Made by a program: the position numbers and the translations under genes. Positions 36,436 through 46,141 of a DNA stretch of 64,000 bases are shown here, one piece after another. The notes beneath the pieces are model-generated. The model ran no database searches, was not told the origin of the DNA, and saw nothing but the letters and a program-made list of their open reading frames with translations. Location of the stretch: NCBI RefSeq assembly GCF_005221385.1, contig NZ_CP039903.1, positions 2,108,001-2,172,000 on the forward strand, given 5' to 3'. The DNA comes from Agrobacterium tumefaciens. GTDB taxonomy: Bacteria > Pseudomonadota > Alphaproteobacteria > Rhizobiales > Rhizobiaceae. How positions within the stretch are numbered: position 1 is the first letter of the stretch; every line of letters begins with the position of its first letter.

Positions 36436-36900
36436 TTGTACACTATTTCCGACTATCGCGACTGCCAGTCCCACGGCCCCGTCATCGCGCAGCGCGTCTG
36501 GACGGCATGGTGGCAGGATAGCGGCCTTCAGGTCGGCGACGTCGCCGAACACCTGAAGGACATGACCAACCCCCATGCACTGCCCACCGGTTTCGTTGCC
36601 CATGACGGTGAGGCTTACGTCGGCTCCGCATTCCTTATCCATTGCGATCTGGAGGAGCGGCCGCAATATCTGCCGTGGGTTGCCGCTCTCTGGGTGGAAG
36701 AAGACCGACGGCGCTCAGGTGTGGCCCAGGCCCTGATGCAGGCCGCCACGCAAAGGGCCGCCGAACTCGGCCATCATACCAGCTATCTCTGCTGCCAGAG
36801 CGATCTCGAAGCCTATTACATCAATTGCGGCTGGACGGTTCTGGAACGCGGCGTCGGCAAACACGATCTGACCGTGCTGACCTTCAGCACCAAAACATAA
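36436..36900 (+). CDS. GNAT family N-acetyltransferase
   Basis: A 154-residue acetyltransferase with the acetyl-CoA loop region VEEDRRRSGVAQALMQAA (about residues 84-101) preceded by the beta strand PWVAALWV, and YYINCGWTVLERG near the C-terminus. The acceptor is unknown. The start is read as TTG at 36436 with GGGAGACGGCC directly upstream; no in-frame ATG fits the fold. Confidence 0.82.
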   Translation: MYTISDYRDCQSHGPVIAQRVWTAWWQDSGLQVGDVAEHLKDMTNPHALPTGFVAHDGEAYVGSAFLIHCDLEERPQYLPWVAALWVEEDRRRSGVAQALMQAATQRAAELGHHTSYLCCQSDLEAYYINCGWTVLERGVGKHDLTVLTFSTKT

Positions 36901-36948
36901 GCGTCCCGCCACTTCCAGTGTCGGACAACAGTAGATACCGGAGGAAAC

Positions 36949-37365
36949 ATGCACCCGCCAACAGCCGTCATGGAAACCGCAATCTACGTGGATGATCTCG
37001 ACGCCGCCGAGACCTTTTACCGCGATGTGTTCGGGCTGGAGGTGGTGCGCAGACTGCCCGGCCAATTCGTTTTCTTCAGATGCGGCCAGCAAATGCTGCT
37101 GATCTTCGATCCGCAGCAATCCCGCCGGGCAGACCCCGATAATCAGATCCCGCGCCATGGGGCGGTGGGCCAGGGCCACTTCTGCTTTTATGCAAAGAAT
37201 AAATCGGAAGTGGATGGCTGGAAGGACCGGTTCGAAGCGCTTGGAATTCCCGTCGAACATTACCATCGCTGGCCGAATGACAGCTATTCCGTCTATGTCC
37301 GCGATCCCGCGGGTAATTCAGTGGAGGTCGGCGAAGGCAAGCTGTGGGGGATTGAGCAAGCCTGA
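36949..37365 (+). CDS. VOC-family glyoxalase/dioxygenase-like protein
   Basis: A 138-residue vicinal-oxygen-chelate protein. MHPPTAVMETAIYVDDLDAA, FYRDVFGLEV, GQGHFCFYAKN (metal histidine) and VYVRDPAGNSVEVGEG (C-terminal glutamate) are the usual landmarks. It may be a glyoxalase, a fosfomycin-type resistance enzyme or an uncharacterised metalloenzyme. RBS GGAGG precedes it. Confidence 0.82.
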   Translation: MHPPTAVMETAIYVDDLDAAETFYRDVFGLEVVRRLPGQFVFFRCGQQMLLIFDPQQSRRADPDNQIPRHGAVGQGHFCFYAKNKSEVDGWKDRFEALGIPVEHYHRWPNDSYSVYVRDPAGNSVEVGEGKLWGIEQA

Positions 37366-37384
37366 AAATACTGGGAAAAATGCT

Positions 37385-38017
37385 ATGAAGAACATCTTTG
37401 TCGTCACGCACACTCAATCCGTGCACCATGTCGAGAACAAAGTCGGAGGCTGGTATGATACCGAGCTGACACCCAAGGGCAGGGCCGATGCGGAGGCGAC
37501 AGCCGCCAAGCTTACAGCGATGATCGGCAACGCCCCAGTTGAAATCTTCAGCTCCGATCTCCTCCGAGCCTCCCAGACAGCTGCAATCATCGCTGAACAC
37601 CTCAAGCACCCTTTTGAAAGCACAGATGACCTGCGGGAAATAAGCTACGGTTCAGCCGGCGGTATGCCGCAGGAGTGGCTCGACGCCCGCCAGATCCCCG
37701 CCCCTCATCATAACCGTATGGATCATCGCGGCGGAATTGCTGATGGTGAAACGAGACGTGAAGTGGCCGAAAGGGTGTACCGCTCTGTGAACACCATTAT
37801 ATCACGCCCCTGCCCCGCGCAGGTCATCGTTACCCATGGCTTTGCTCTGACTTTCGTCATCGCGGCATGGATCAAGATGCCGATCGAAAGCGTCGGCCAT
37901 GTCAGTTTTCCGGCACGGTCTGGCAGCATCACGCATTTGAAGGAAGACGACTATTGGCAAAATCGCGCCGTCGTTTCACTGGCGGATGTTTCGCATCTGA
38001 CAGACGACGACGGTTGA
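37385..38017 (+). CDS. Histidine phosphatase superfamily protein with atypical THT motif
   Basis: A 210-residue phosphoglycerate mutase-like protein. Where canonical members read R-H-G, this one has VVTHTQSVHHVENKVGGWYD: the phospho-acceptor histidine is kept but the arginine before it is threonine. Other motifs are LTPKGRADAEATA, IFSSDLLRASQTAAI and VIVTHGFALTFVI (second catalytic histidine). This resembles a known side group of the family. Start ATG at 37385; the open frame extends upstream but inside the VOC gene. Confidence 0.82.
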   Translation: MKNIFVVTHTQSVHHVENKVGGWYDTELTPKGRADAEATAAKLTAMIGNAPVEIFSSDLLRASQTAAIIAEHLKHPFESTDDLREISYGSAGGMPQEWLDARQIPAPHHNRMDHRGGIADGETRREVAERVYRSVNTIISRPCPAQVIVTHGFALTFVIAAWIKMPIESVGHVSFPARSGSITHLKEDDYWQNRAVVSLADVSHLTDDDG

Positions 38018-38082
38018 GAAGCAATCCGCTTGAACATTGCCCGCACGCAAAGGGACAATTGGACATAAGGCCTAACCTCTAG

Positions 38083-38168
38083 CGTCATCCTCGGGCTTGA
38101 CCCGAGGATCTAACCACGCCTCGTAGGTCAGTCTGTTGCAGATCCTCGGGTCAAGCCCGAGGATGACG
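38083..38168. repeat. Intergenic inverted repeat (CGTCATCCTCGGGCTTGACCC type)
   Basis: An 86-base element with 26-base near-perfect terminal arms (CGTCATCCTCGGGCTTGACC and its reverse complement ending GGATGACG) around a unique centre. It lies in the gap between the convergent histidine phosphatase and gguC genes, where it could also serve as a bidirectional transcription stop. Ends resemble those of the repeat at 13510-13624. Confidence 0.8.
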
Positions 38169-38233
38169 TCGAAGGGTGGGATTACCATGTGATGACCCCA
38201 CCCCCCTTGGCATTCTCAAAATCAGCCCGCAGA

Positions 38234-39229
38234 TCAGATCTGCCGAACGGCGATCTCTTCTTCCGCGTCCACGGCCAGCGGGTTCTTCAGCGGCAGGCCG
38301 AAACCGGCTGCCTCGATCTCGAAGACGTCGCCGGCCTCCGGCTTGATGCCATCTGCGAAGGAAAGGGTTGCCGTGCCGAACATGTGCACATGCACATCGC
38401 CGGGCGCACGGAACAGGCCGTATTTGAAGTGGTGGTATTCGAGGTTCGCGAAGGTGTGGGACATGTTGTCTTCACCCGAGACGAACGGCTTTTCGAAGAT
38501 GACCTTGTCGCCGCGGCGGATACGCGAGGTGCCGCGAATATCCGAAGGTGCGGCACCGACGCGGATTTCCGGGCCGAAGCTTGCCGGGCGCAGCTTGGAA
38601 TGGGCGAGATAGAGATAGTTGACCCGCTCGGTGACGTGATCGGAAAATTCGTTGGAGACGGCAAAGCCGATGCGCACGGGTTCGCCCTTGTCCGAAATGA
38701 CGTAGATGCCGGCCATTTCCGGCTCTTCGCCGCCATCCAGCGCAAAGGATGGCGAGGTGAGCGCTGCACCCGGTGCTGCCGCCACATGGCCGTTGCCCTT
38801 GTAGAACCACTCGGGCTGCACACCCTTTTCGCCAGCCTTGGGCTTGCCGTTTTCGAGACCCATGCGGAACATCTTCATGGAATCCGTCAGGCTTTCTTCC
38901 GCCGCTTCCGTGGTCTTCTTGTGCATGCTGTCGCGGGTTGCGGCCGAACCGAGATGGGTAAGCCCCGTGCCGGTCAGATGCAGATGCGCCGGATCGGGAT
39001 GGGTGATCGGCGGCAGGAAACGGCCTTCGGCATAGGCCGCTTCGAGGTCGACGGCATCGCCGAGACCATGGGCGGAAATGACATCGGCAAGGCTCTTGCC
39101 GCTATTGGCGGCTTCCATGGCAAGCGCGTAGACCGAACCGGCACCCTTGACGACCTGCGCCTGTCCGCCGTCTTCGCGAACCGCTACAATGATTTTGCCA
39201 CTGGCATCTTTGATCTGTGAAATGAGCAC
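38234..39229 (-). CDS. gguC: GguC, AraD1/FAH-family sugar-acid dehydratase-like protein
   Basis: A 331-residue member of the fumarylacetoacetate hydrolase fold, AraD1 subgroup. It has HLHLTGTGLTHLGSAATRDS (about residue 83), GNGHVAAAPG and FEKPFVSGEDNM, with acidic metal ligands in the central part. It is the last gene of the chvE-gguA-gguB-gguC cluster; relatives act as L-2-keto-3-deoxyarabonate dehydratases, fitting catabolism of arabinose/galactose taken up by GguAB. Role inferred from family and context. Confidence 0.88.
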   Translation of the reverse strand: MLISQIKDASGKIIVAVREDGGQAQVVKGAGSVYALAMEAANSGKSLADVISAHGLGDAVDLEAAYAEGRFLPPITHPDPAHLHLTGTGLTHLGSAATRDSMHKKTTEAAEESLTDSMKMFRMGLENGKPKAGEKGVQPEWFYKGNGHVAAAPGAALTSPSFALDGGEEPEMAGIYVISDKGEPVRIGFAVSNEFSDHVTERVNYLYLAHSKLRPASFGPEIRVGAAPSDIRGTSRIRRGDKVIFEKPFVSGEDNMSHTFANLEYHHFKYGLFRAPGDVHVHMFGTATLSFADGIKPEAGDVFEIEAAGFGLPLKNPLAVDAEEEIAVRQI

Positions 39230-39293
39230 GGGATTTCCTTCCTGCGGCGCAACGCGCCTTATCTTCGTCGGCGCCTTGCGCCTGCACCTTATG

Positions 39294-39319
39294 AAAGTGG
39301 CCGGAAACCGGCCACTTTT
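39294..39319. terminator. Intercistronic hairpin between gguB and gguC
   Basis: A perfect 11-base stem (AAAGTGGCCGG / CCGGCCACTTT) with an AAA loop. On the plus strand it is followed by a six-T run; on the minus strand, which is the transcribed one, only three Ts follow. It may reduce gguC expression relative to gguB or protect the upstream mRNA end. Confidence 0.55.
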
Positions 39320-39344
39320 TTGATTTGCGATTTGGGTGGGCCGA

Positions 39345-40541
39345 TCAGCCCTTGTTCTTGTTGTAGACGTCGAAGAACACGGCGGCGAGCAGCACGAGGC
39401 CCTTGACCATCTGCTGGAAATCGATGCCGAGACCGACGATCGACATGCCGTTGTTCATGACGCCCATGATGAAAGCACCAATGACCGCGCCGGTGATCTT
39501 GCCAACGCCGCCCGATGCGGAAGCGCCGCCGATGAAGCAGGCTGCGATCACATCAAGTTCGAAGCCCACACCGGCCTTCGGCGTTGCCGAATTGAGGCGG
39601 GTCGCGATGATCATGCCGGCAAGACCGGCCAGCACGCCCATGTTGACGAAGGTGAGGAAGCTCAAGCGTTCGGTGTTGATACCGGAAAGCTTGGTCGCCT
39701 TCTCATTGCCGCCCATGGCGTAGACACGGCGACCGATGGTGGTGCGGCGCGTCACGAAGCTGTAAAGCGCAATCAGCACCAGCATCACGATCAGCACGTT
39801 CGGCAGGCCGCGATAGGTGGAAAGCTGGTAACCCAGGAACAGGATAGCACCTGAGATCAGCAGATTCTGCACGATGAAGAAACCGAACGGCTCCACGTCG
39901 ATGCCATGCTTCACGTTCACCACGCGGCGACGCCATGCCAGATAAAACAACGCCACCGTGATCAGCAGGGTCAGGATCATCGAAGTGGTGTTGAGACCTT
40001 CGATACCACCGATATCAGGCAGGAAGCCGGTGCTGATGATCTGGAAATCGGTCGGGAAAGGACCGATGTTCTTGCCGCCGAGCACGAACAGCGTCAGGCC
40101 ACGAAACACCAGCATCCCCGCCAAGGTGACGATGAAGGACGGAATACGGTGATAGGCGATCCAGTAACCCTGGGCAGCACCGATGATACCGCCGATGACG
40201 AGACAAATCAGCGCCGCCAGGAACGGGTTCATGCCCCATTGCACGGTCAATATGGCCGCGATCGCGCCGACGAAGGCAACGATGGAGCCGACCGAAAGGT
40301 CGATGTGCCCGGCGACGATGACGAGCAGCATGCCCAGCGCCATGATGACGATGAACGAGTTCTGCAGGATAAGGTTGGTCAGGTTCACAGGGCGGAACAG
40401 AATGCCGCCGGTGTAGAACTGGAAGAAAACCATGATGGCGACGAGCGCGATCAGCATGCCATATTCGCGGATATTCGAGCGAATATAGGATGAGATCGAG
40501 ATGACGTTACTTTCTTCGCTTGTTGTGTTTGCCGAACTCAT
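39345..40541 (-). CDS. gguB: GguB, sugar ABC transporter permease
   Basis: A 398-residue inner-membrane permease of the multiple-monosaccharide transporter type (MmsB-like). It has about ten hydrophobic segments and the EAA-type cytoplasmic loop near [20 protein letters not shown]. It moves sugars (galactose, arabinose, xylose and similar) delivered by ChvE. Its start overlaps the gguA stop by ATGA. Typical family stretch: [19 protein letters not shown]. Confidence 0.93.
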   Translation of the reverse strand: MSSANTTSEESNVISISSYIRSNIREYGMLIALVAIMVFFQFYTGGILFRPVNLTNLILQNSFIVIMALGMLLVIVAGHIDLSVGSIVAFVGAIAAILTVQWGMNPFLAALICLVIGGIIGAAQGYWIAYHRIPSFIVTLAGMLVFRGLTLFVLGGKNIGPFPTDFQIISTGFLPDIGGIEGLNTTSMILTLLITVALFYLAWRRRVVNVKHGIDVEPFGFFIVQNLLISGAILFLGYQLSTYRGLPNVLIVMLVLIALYSFVTRRTTIGRRVYAMGGNEKATKLSGINTERLSFLTFVNMGVLAGLAGMIIATRLNSATPKAGVGFELDVIAACFIGGASASGGVGKITGAVIGAFIMGVMNNGMSIVGLGIDFQQMVKGLVLLAAVFFDVYNKNKG

Positions 40542-42076
40542 GAGTTCTTCTCCCCTGAGCGCATGATAGCGCGCATGATGCTTTCCTGGCTCGCCTCTCC
40601 CTTCGGCAATTCAGCGACGATGCGGCCTTCGTTCATGACGTAGATGCGGTCGCAATTGCCGAGCAGTTCGGGCATTTCCGATGATATCATCAGAACGCCT
40701 TTGCCGTCGGCAGCGAGCTGGTTGATGATGGTGTAGATTTCATATTTCGCGCCGACATCGATGCCGCGTGTCGGCTCGTCGAGGATCAGCACATCAGGAT
40801 TGGAGAACAGCCACTTGGACAGCACCACCTTCTGCTGGTTGCCACCCGAAAGATTGACCGTTTCCTGAAAGATGCCCGAGGACCGGATACGCAGGCGCGT
40901 GCGGAAATCGCTCGCCACCTTCATTTCCTTGATGTCGTCGATGATGCTGGCACTCGACACGCCGGCCAGGTTGGCAAGCGTGGTGTTGTGCAGGATATTA
41001 TCGTTGAGCACGAGGCCGAGATGTTTGCGGTCTTCCGTCACATAGGCAAGACCGGCATCGATGGCGCGGCGCACGGTGCTCACATCCACGGGTTTGCCAT
41101 GGATCAGCACTTCGCCGCTGATCTTGTGGCCGTAGGACTTGCCGAACACGCTCATCGCGAATTCGGTGCGCCCTGCCCCCATCAGCCCGGCAATGCCGAC
41201 GACTTCGCCCTTGCGCACGGTGACGTTGATATCGTGCAGAACCTTCCTGTCGCGGTGCTGCTGGTGATAGGCGTTCCAGTTCTTGACTTCGAGAATGGTC
41301 TCGCCGATCGGCACGTCGCGCGGCGGATAACGATCTTCCAGATCGCGTCCCACCATGTTGCGGATGATGACATCCTCGCTGATTTCTTCCTGATGACAGT
41401 CGAGCGTCTTCACCGTCATGCCGTCGCGCAAAACGGTGATCTGGTCGGCCACCTTGCGCACTTCGTTGAGCTTGTGGGTGATGATGATCGAGGTCATGCC
41501 CTGCTTGCGGAATTCGATCAAAAGGTTGAGCAGCGCCTCGGAATCGCTTTCGTTCAGCGAGGCGGTCGGCTCGTCGAGGATGAGCAGCTTCACGCTCTTC
41601 GACAGCGCCTTGGCGATTTCGACGAGCTGCTGCTTGCCCACACCGATATCGGTGATCAGCGTCTCCGGCGATTCCTTCAGGCCCACTTTCTTTAAGAGTT
41701 CGCGGGTCCGGTTGAAGGTCTGCTGCCAGCTGATGACGCCGTTCGAGGCGACCTCGTTGCCAAGGAAGATGTTTTCCGCAATCGACAGGAGCGGCACCAG
41801 CGCCAGTTCCTGGTGAATGATGATGATACCAATATCTTCGCTATCATTGATGGCGCGAAAATTCCGCACTGCGCCTTCATAGTGGATTTCGCCCTCATAG
41901 GTGCCGGCGGGGTAAACACCGGAAAGGACCTTCATCAAGGTCGACTTCCCCGCGCCGTTCTCACCGACGAGTGCGTGGATCTCACCCTCTTTAACCTTGA
42001 GGTTGACGTTCTCAAGCGCTTTCACGCCCGGAAACGTCTTGGTGATGTTCCGCATTTCGAGAATGGTATTGGCCAT
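40538..42076 (-). CDS. gguA: GguA, sugar ABC transporter ATP-binding protein
   Basis: A 512-residue double ATPase. The first cassette has the Walker [10 protein letters not shown] (about residue 38), [11 protein letters not shown] as Walker B; the second has the degenerate Walker [10 protein letters not shown], the signature [15 protein letters not shown] and [15 protein letters not shown]. The start at 42076 has GGA 8 bases upstream; the frame is open to 42142 across the hairpin downstream of chvE, which is unlikely to be coding. Drives GguB-mediated sugar import. Confidence 0.93.
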   Translation of the reverse strand: MANTILEMRNITKTFPGVKALENVNLKVKEGEIHALVGENGAGKSTLMKVLSGVYPAGTYEGEIHYEGAVRNFRAINDSEDIGIIIIHQELALVPLLSIAENIFLGNEVASNGVISWQQTFNRTRELLKKVGLKESPETLITDIGVGKQQLVEIAKALSKSVKLLILDEPTASLNESDSEALLNLLIEFRKQGMTSIIITHKLNEVRKVADQITVLRDGMTVKTLDCHQEEISEDVIIRNMVGRDLEDRYPPRDVPIGETILEVKNWNAYHQQHRDRKVLHDINVTVRKGEVVGIAGLMGAGRTEFAMSVFGKSYGHKISGEVLIHGKPVDVSTVRRAIDAGLAYVTEDRKHLGLVLNDNILHNTTLANLAGVSSASIIDDIKEMKVASDFRTRLRIRSSGIFQETVNLSGGNQQKVVLSKWLFSNPDVLILDEPTRGIDVGAKYEIYTIINQLAADGKGVLMISSEMPELLGNCDRIYVMNEGRIVAELPKGEASQESIMRAIMRSGEKNS

Positions 42077-42127
42077 ATCGCAATCCAGCGCCCGATTAAT
42101 TCCGGCGTTTTTATTTTTATGGAAAAA

Positions 42128-42152
42128 CGGGGATGACGCCAAGTCATCCCCG
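42128..42152 (-). terminator. Terminator-like stem-loop between chvE and gguA
   Basis: A 10-base perfect stem, CGGGGATGAC / GTCATCCCCG, with a five-base loop, followed on the transcribed minus strand by TTTTT. It starts 15 bases after the chvE stop. In binding-protein operons such a structure usually gives partial termination or 3' protection so that the periplasmic protein is made in excess over the transporter. Confidence 0.75.
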
Positions 42153-42166
42153 CATGTGTGTCGAGC

Positions 42167-43231
42167 TTATTTCAGCTGGTCTTCCTTGTAGTAACCGCCA
42201 TCGACGAGAACCTGCTTGTAGTTCTCCTTGGTTACTGCAACGGGCTTCAGCAGGTAGGACGGAACGACCTTGACGCCATTTTCATAGGTCTTGGTGTCGT
42301 TTACCTCAGGCTCCTTGCCCTGCAGAACAGCGTTGACCATGTTCACGGTCACCTTGGCGAGTTCGCGGGTGTCCTTGAAGATGGTGGAATACTGTTCGCC
42401 GGCAATGATCGACTTGACCGACGGGACTTCAGCGTCCTGACCGGAAACGACCGGCAGCGGCTGGTCCTTCGAACCATAACCAACGCCCTTCAGCGAGGAG
42501 ATGATGCCGATGGACAGACCGTCGTAAGGCGACAGAACGGCGTCAACCTTGGCGTCGGTGTAATAAGCCGACAGCAGGTTATCCATACGGGCCTGGGCCG
42601 TTGCCGGATCCCAACGCAGCGTACCGACCTTGTCCATGCCCATCTGGCCGGACTTTACGACCAGCTTGCCGCTGTCGATGTAAGGCTTCAGAACCGACAT
42701 TGCGCCATCATAGAAGAAGAAGGCGTTGTTATCGTCAGGAGAACCGCCGAACAGCTCGATGTTGAACGGACCCTTGCCGTCCTTCAGGCCAAGCTTGTCG
42801 GTGATCGAAGTCGCCTGCAGAACGCCAACCTGGAAGTTGTCGAAGGTGGCGTAGTAGCTGACGTCGCCGCTGTTGCGGATGAGGCGGTCATAAGCGATGA
42901 CCTTGATGCCCTGCTCGCCAGCCTGCTTCAGAACGTCCGACAGCGTGGTGCCGTCGATCGAGGCGATCACGAGGACTTTCACGCCCTTGGTGACCATGTT
43001 TTCGATCTGGGACAGCTGGTTCGGAATGTCGTCGTCGGCATATTGCAGGTCGGTCGTGTAACCGGCTTCCTGCAGCTGCTTGACGATGTTGTTGCCGTCA
43101 TCGATCCAGCGAGCGGAAGACTTGGTCGGCATGGCAATGCCGACGGAACCCTTGTCCTGTGCGAAAGCCGGTGCTGCGAAGGAAGCAGCACCGATGGCAC
43201 AAGCCGCCATCAGCGAAATAATGGACTTCAT
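42167..43231 (-). CDS. chvE: ChvE, periplasmic multiple sugar-binding protein
   Basis: A 354-residue periplasmic binding protein. Signal peptide residues 1-24 (ending APAFAQ), then the two-lobed fold ([19 protein letters not shown] at the N-lobe; [31 protein letters not shown]). I recognise this as Agrobacterium ChvE, which binds arabinose, galactose, glucose and uronic acids, supplies GguAB and also contacts the VirA sensor kinase to boost vir induction by plant sugars. First gene of the operon, divergent from gbpR. Confidence 0.96.
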   Translation of the reverse strand: MKSIISLMAACAIGAASFAAPAFAQDKGSVGIAMPTKSSARWIDDGNNIVKQLQEAGYTTDLQYADDDIPNQLSQIENMVTKGVKVLVIASIDGTTLSDVLKQAGEQGIKVIAYDRLIRNSGDVSYYATFDNFQVGVLQATSITDKLGLKDGKGPFNIELFGGSPDDNNAFFFYDGAMSVLKPYIDSGKLVVKSGQMGMDKVGTLRWDPATAQARMDNLLSAYYTDAKVDAVLSPYDGLSIGIISSLKGVGYGSKDQPLPVVSGQDAEVPSVKSIIAGEQYSTIFKDTRELAKVTVNMVNAVLQGKEPEVNDTKTYENGVKVVPSYLLKPVAVTKENYKQVLVDGGYYKEDQLK

Positions 43232-43412
43232 TAACTCTCTCCCTTGAACCCTTCTCTGGTGCCCGCTTGCTGCGGCGCACCATGAAATTCATGCCGTCAG
43301 AGGAAGGAGCCGCGTTCGGCCCGTCCCGATCTCGCAGCTGCGAAATGGAACAGATGCCGCTCCTCCCCGGCATCCCGCAAACTGTTCTGAATCCATATAA
43401 CTGTCAAATAGA

Positions 43413-43432
43413 ATATATCGGCTTACCTATAT
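43413..43432. promoter_or_regulatory. Candidate LysR-type box between chvE and gbpR
   Basis: An ATATA / TATAT dyad with a 10-base centre lies in the 255-base divergent intergenic region, about 55 bases before gbpR. LysR regulators commonly bind interrupted AT-rich dyads (T-N11-A) in such places, and GbpR is known to control chvE in response to sugars. Assignment by position and symmetry only. Confidence 0.35.
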
Positions 43433-43486
43433 CAATTATGCTATATTAAATCGATACAATAACCGATGAGGGGTATAAAACGGCGA

Positions 43487-44491
43487 ATGAGCAACCAGAA
43501 AGTGTATGAGCAGACGCAAACAACAGACGCGCTTTTCGTCTTTGAAGACAACCCGCTTCTGCGCGCCGGATTGAAGATGAGCCATCTGCGCATGCTGGTC
43601 ATGATCGAGGAGCACGGGCAGGTCAGCGCCGCGGCAGCCGCCATGAACATAACACAGCCGGCGGCCTCGCGCATGCTTTCCGAAATGGAAGCCATCGTCA
43701 AAAGCCCGCTCTGTCAACGGGCCTCGCGCGGCGTGGTGCTGACGAAATTCGGCGAGGCGCTGGCGCGGCGGGCGCGCACCATCTTGCTGGAACTGCGCGA
43801 GGCGAGCCGCGAGCTTAACCAGATGAAATCCGGCAGCGGCGGCTCGGTCTATATCGGCGCCGTCACAGCACCTGCCATCAGCCTTGTGGTTCCCGCCATC
43901 AAGCGGGCGACGGACACCTATCCCGGCATCGAGATCAACGTGCAGGTGGAAAGCAGCAATGTGCTGGCCCGGGAATTGCTGGCCGCGCGTCACGACTTCA
44001 TCATCGGCCGCATCCCTGACGATTTCGACCCCGGCCTGTTTTCCATCCATGAAATCGGCATCGAGCGCGCCTGTCTGGTGGTCGGCGAAGGCCACCCCCT
44101 GCTTGGCGGCGAGCCGGTAACGCTGGGCGATCTTTCCGCTTACGATTGGGTTTTCCAGCCGCCGGGCGCCCTGCTGCGCAGAACGATGGAAGACGTGTTC
44201 CTCACCCATGGCGTGGGTATGCCGCGCAATATCATCAACACGCCGTCCATGCTGCTGACACTTGCGCTGATCTGCAACACCAATGCGATTGCGCCGATCG
44301 CCCAGGACATGGCCGAATTCGTGACAGGCCAGCAGGCCGACATCGGCCGCACCCGCATCCTGCCGACGGATTTCGAACTTGTGGTCAAGCCCTACAGCAT
44401 CATCACCACCAAAGGCCGCGTTTTGCCGCCCAGCGCCCGGCTGCTTTACGATCTGGTCCTGGATGAAAGCCGCAAGCTGACCGGCCCATGA
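43487..44491 (+). CDS. gbpR: GbpR, LysR-family regulator of chvE
   Basis: A 334-residue LysR regulator divergent from chvE. The N-terminal helix-turn-helix is HGQVSAAAAAMNITQPAASR (about residues 45-64) following LKMSHLRMLVMIEE; the remainder is the effector-binding domain. By position and family it is the galactose-binding-protein regulator that activates chvE with arabinose, galactose or fucose. An ATG seven codons upstream (43466) is an alternative start; neither has a strong ribosome site. Confidence 0.9.
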   Translation: MSNQKVYEQTQTTDALFVFEDNPLLRAGLKMSHLRMLVMIEEHGQVSAAAAAMNITQPAASRMLSEMEAIVKSPLCQRASRGVVLTKFGEALARRARTILLELREASRELNQMKSGSGGSVYIGAVTAPAISLVVPAIKRATDTYPGIEINVQVESSNVLARELLAARHDFIIGRIPDDFDPGLFSIHEIGIERACLVVGEGHPLLGGEPVTLGDLSAYDWVFQPPGALLRRTMEDVFLTHGVGMPRNIINTPSMLLTLALICNTNAIAPIAQDMAEFVTGQQADIGRTRILPTDFELVVKPYSIITTKGRVLPPSARLLYDLVLDESRKLTGP

Positions 44492-44593
44492 TGACAGGCC
44501 GTCACGAGAGGCCCGCAACGACGTGGAAAGCCAGACGCCACCTTCATCTTATAAACAGGCCGGATTTACGGGCCGGCGCAGGGGAACAGCCGC

Positions 44594-45055
44594 ATGCTTT
44601 TCGGACAATCCGTCTTCCAGTCGGTCGTCGAAAGACTGAAGCAGGAAAGAGAAGAAGAAGCCGCGGAACCGCCGCCGCCGGTCAACCACCGCATCGCCGG
44701 TTTCAACTCCGGTTTTGTCGTCAGCTCACCTTCTGCTGCACCGCAACCGGGAAACGGCGGCCTCGACGCCTATTTGGCCTTTCTGGCCGATCCGGCGCCA
44801 CCGCCTGAACCCCAGCCGGAACCAGAGCCGGAACCCATGCCGGCCCATCTCGAAAAGACTTCGCTCGCGGATGTGTCAATGGAACTGGCGATCCATGAAA
44901 CCGACACCGCGGCAACGCTTGCGGAAAAACGCCGCGCCTTCGCCCGCCTCAACCACCCGGACGGAGTGAAACCGGAGTTCCGGCACAATGCGACCCTGCG
45001 CATGACGGCGGCAAATCTGCTGATCGACCAGGCGATCCGGATGCTGAAAACCTAA
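44594..45055 (+). CDS. J-domain-like small protein
   Basis: A 153-residue protein. The middle is proline/glutamate-rich (PEPQPEPEPEPMP), and the C-terminal 60 residues resemble a J domain: an amphipathic helix, then RRAFARLNHPDG with an HPD tripeptide (about residue 122) and a last helix LRMTAANLLIDQAIRML. The J domain is short, so it may recruit DnaK to a specific partner. Start ATG at 44594 follows CAGGGG. Confidence 0.7.
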   Translation: MLFGQSVFQSVVERLKQEREEEAAEPPPPVNHRIAGFNSGFVVSSPSAAPQPGNGGLDAYLAFLADPAPPPEPQPEPEPEPMPAHLEKTSLADVSMELAIHETDTAATLAEKRRAFARLNHPDGVKPEFRHNATLRMTAANLLIDQAIRMLKT

Positions 45056-45107
45056 ATCATGAAATGGAATGCAAGGCCGGCAGCGCCTGCCGCAGCATAT
45101 GCCGATG

Positions 45108-45383
45108 TCAGCCAGCGTCGTTTTTGTCGACGGGCGCGTTATCGGCGGGTTCGTCTGGCGCAGACTTGTCCGCTCCACCCTTGGCCGCATCATTGACGCT
45201 CACGGGTTTGAATTTCACCAGCAGCTCATAGGCAGCATAGGCGGCGATGCCGCCGACGATCGTTCCCCAGAAAAACTCGCGATTGACGAATTCGATCACA
45301 GCCCAGGCCGCGCAAAAGCCAACGATCAGCAACCTGACCCACAAAGGGCGATAAAGCGGATGGCTGGTATCGATGTTCAGCAT
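45108..45383 (-). CDS. Small membrane protein (DUF3329-like)
   Basis: A 91-residue protein with two hydrophobic helices (RLLIVGFCAAWAVIEF and TIVGGIAAYAAYELLV) and a charged, alanine/aspartate-rich C-terminal tail. The pattern W-x-R...W..E......W....G..A.Y resembles DUF3329 proteins common in Rhizobiales. Function unknown. Confidence 0.7.
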   Translation of the reverse strand: MLNIDTSHPLYRPLWVRLLIVGFCAAWAVIEFVNREFFWGTIVGGIAAYAAYELLVKFKPVSVNDAAKGGADKSAPDEPADNAPVDKNDAG

Positions 45384-45574
45384 GGCGTTCCCGTTTCCGG
45401 CCTTTTCCGGCCCACCGAACTCTTACGGCATCGGGTGACCAAAGGCATATGCAGGTCGTCTTGGCCGTTTCACAGGAAAATTGCAACGCAAATCGAGCCG
45501 CCACCAATCAGGCTGTCGTGAAAATACCGGAAGGGCAAATCCCCATGCACGGCCCAGCGGGCCGAAAAACCGGC

Positions 45575-45597
45575 ACGACCCGCACTTTTCGGGTCGT
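45575..45597 (-). terminator. Possible terminator of the marR gene
   Basis: ACGACCCG / CGGGTCGT arms with a seven-base loop, 38 bases after the MarR stop; on the minus strand a TTTTT run follows eight bases further on. Stem is good, the T-run is offset, so confidence is limited. Confidence 0.4.
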
Positions 45598-45634
45598 CGC
45601 CTCTCCAGAGCGGCCCCATCGCCGATAGCGGCGT

Positions 45635-46141
45635 TCAGCCCCGCAGACGCCCAAGCAGCGACAGCAACTGGTCGCGGGCTTTCTTGCCGCCAATCCTGTC
45701 GATCAGCTTTTCCTCACGGTCGCGCCATGAATCGGAAAGGCTGTCGAGAAGGCGGCTGCCTTCCTCGGTCATGTCGAGAAAATGAACACGCCTGTCCTCT
45801 TCCGACCGGCGACGGACAAGCAGCCCCTTCTCTTCCATGCTGTCAACGATCGCGACAAAATTGGCACGCTGGATACCGAGCGCTTCCGCCACATCGCTTT
45901 GTTTCAGGCCAGGATTGCCACCGACAATGACGAGAACGGAAAAATCGGCCGGTCGCAATCCCCGTTCTGCCAGCACATCGGAAAACCCGTTTGCCACGGC
46001 AAGTTGCGAGTGTCGCAAATGATAGCCGATCGCCGTCGTCAACAATCCATAGTCAATCGCTGTAAGATGCACCGGCTGCACTCCGTCGCTTTCGGCCTTT
46101 TCCGCCCGCGGCCCGTTGCTATGTGCCAATCGCAAAGCCAT
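45635..46141 (-). CDS. MarR-family transcriptional regulator
   Basis: A 168-residue MarR regulator with the winged helix at about residues 60-125: KQSDVAEALGIQRANFVAIV (recognition helix) and the wing VRRRSEEDRRVHFLDMTEEG with the conserved D-R-R. Target unknown; no adjacent pump. The AT-rich region upstream has a small dyad that could be its own operator. Confidence 0.88.
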   Translation of the reverse strand: MALRLAHSNGPRAEKAESDGVQPVHLTAIDYGLLTTAIGYHLRHSQLAVANGFSDVLAERGLRPADFSVLVIVGGNPGLKQSDVAEALGIQRANFVAIVDSMEEKGLLVRRRSEEDRRVHFLDMTEEGSRLLDSLSDSWRDREEKLIDRIGGKKARDQLLSLLGRLRG

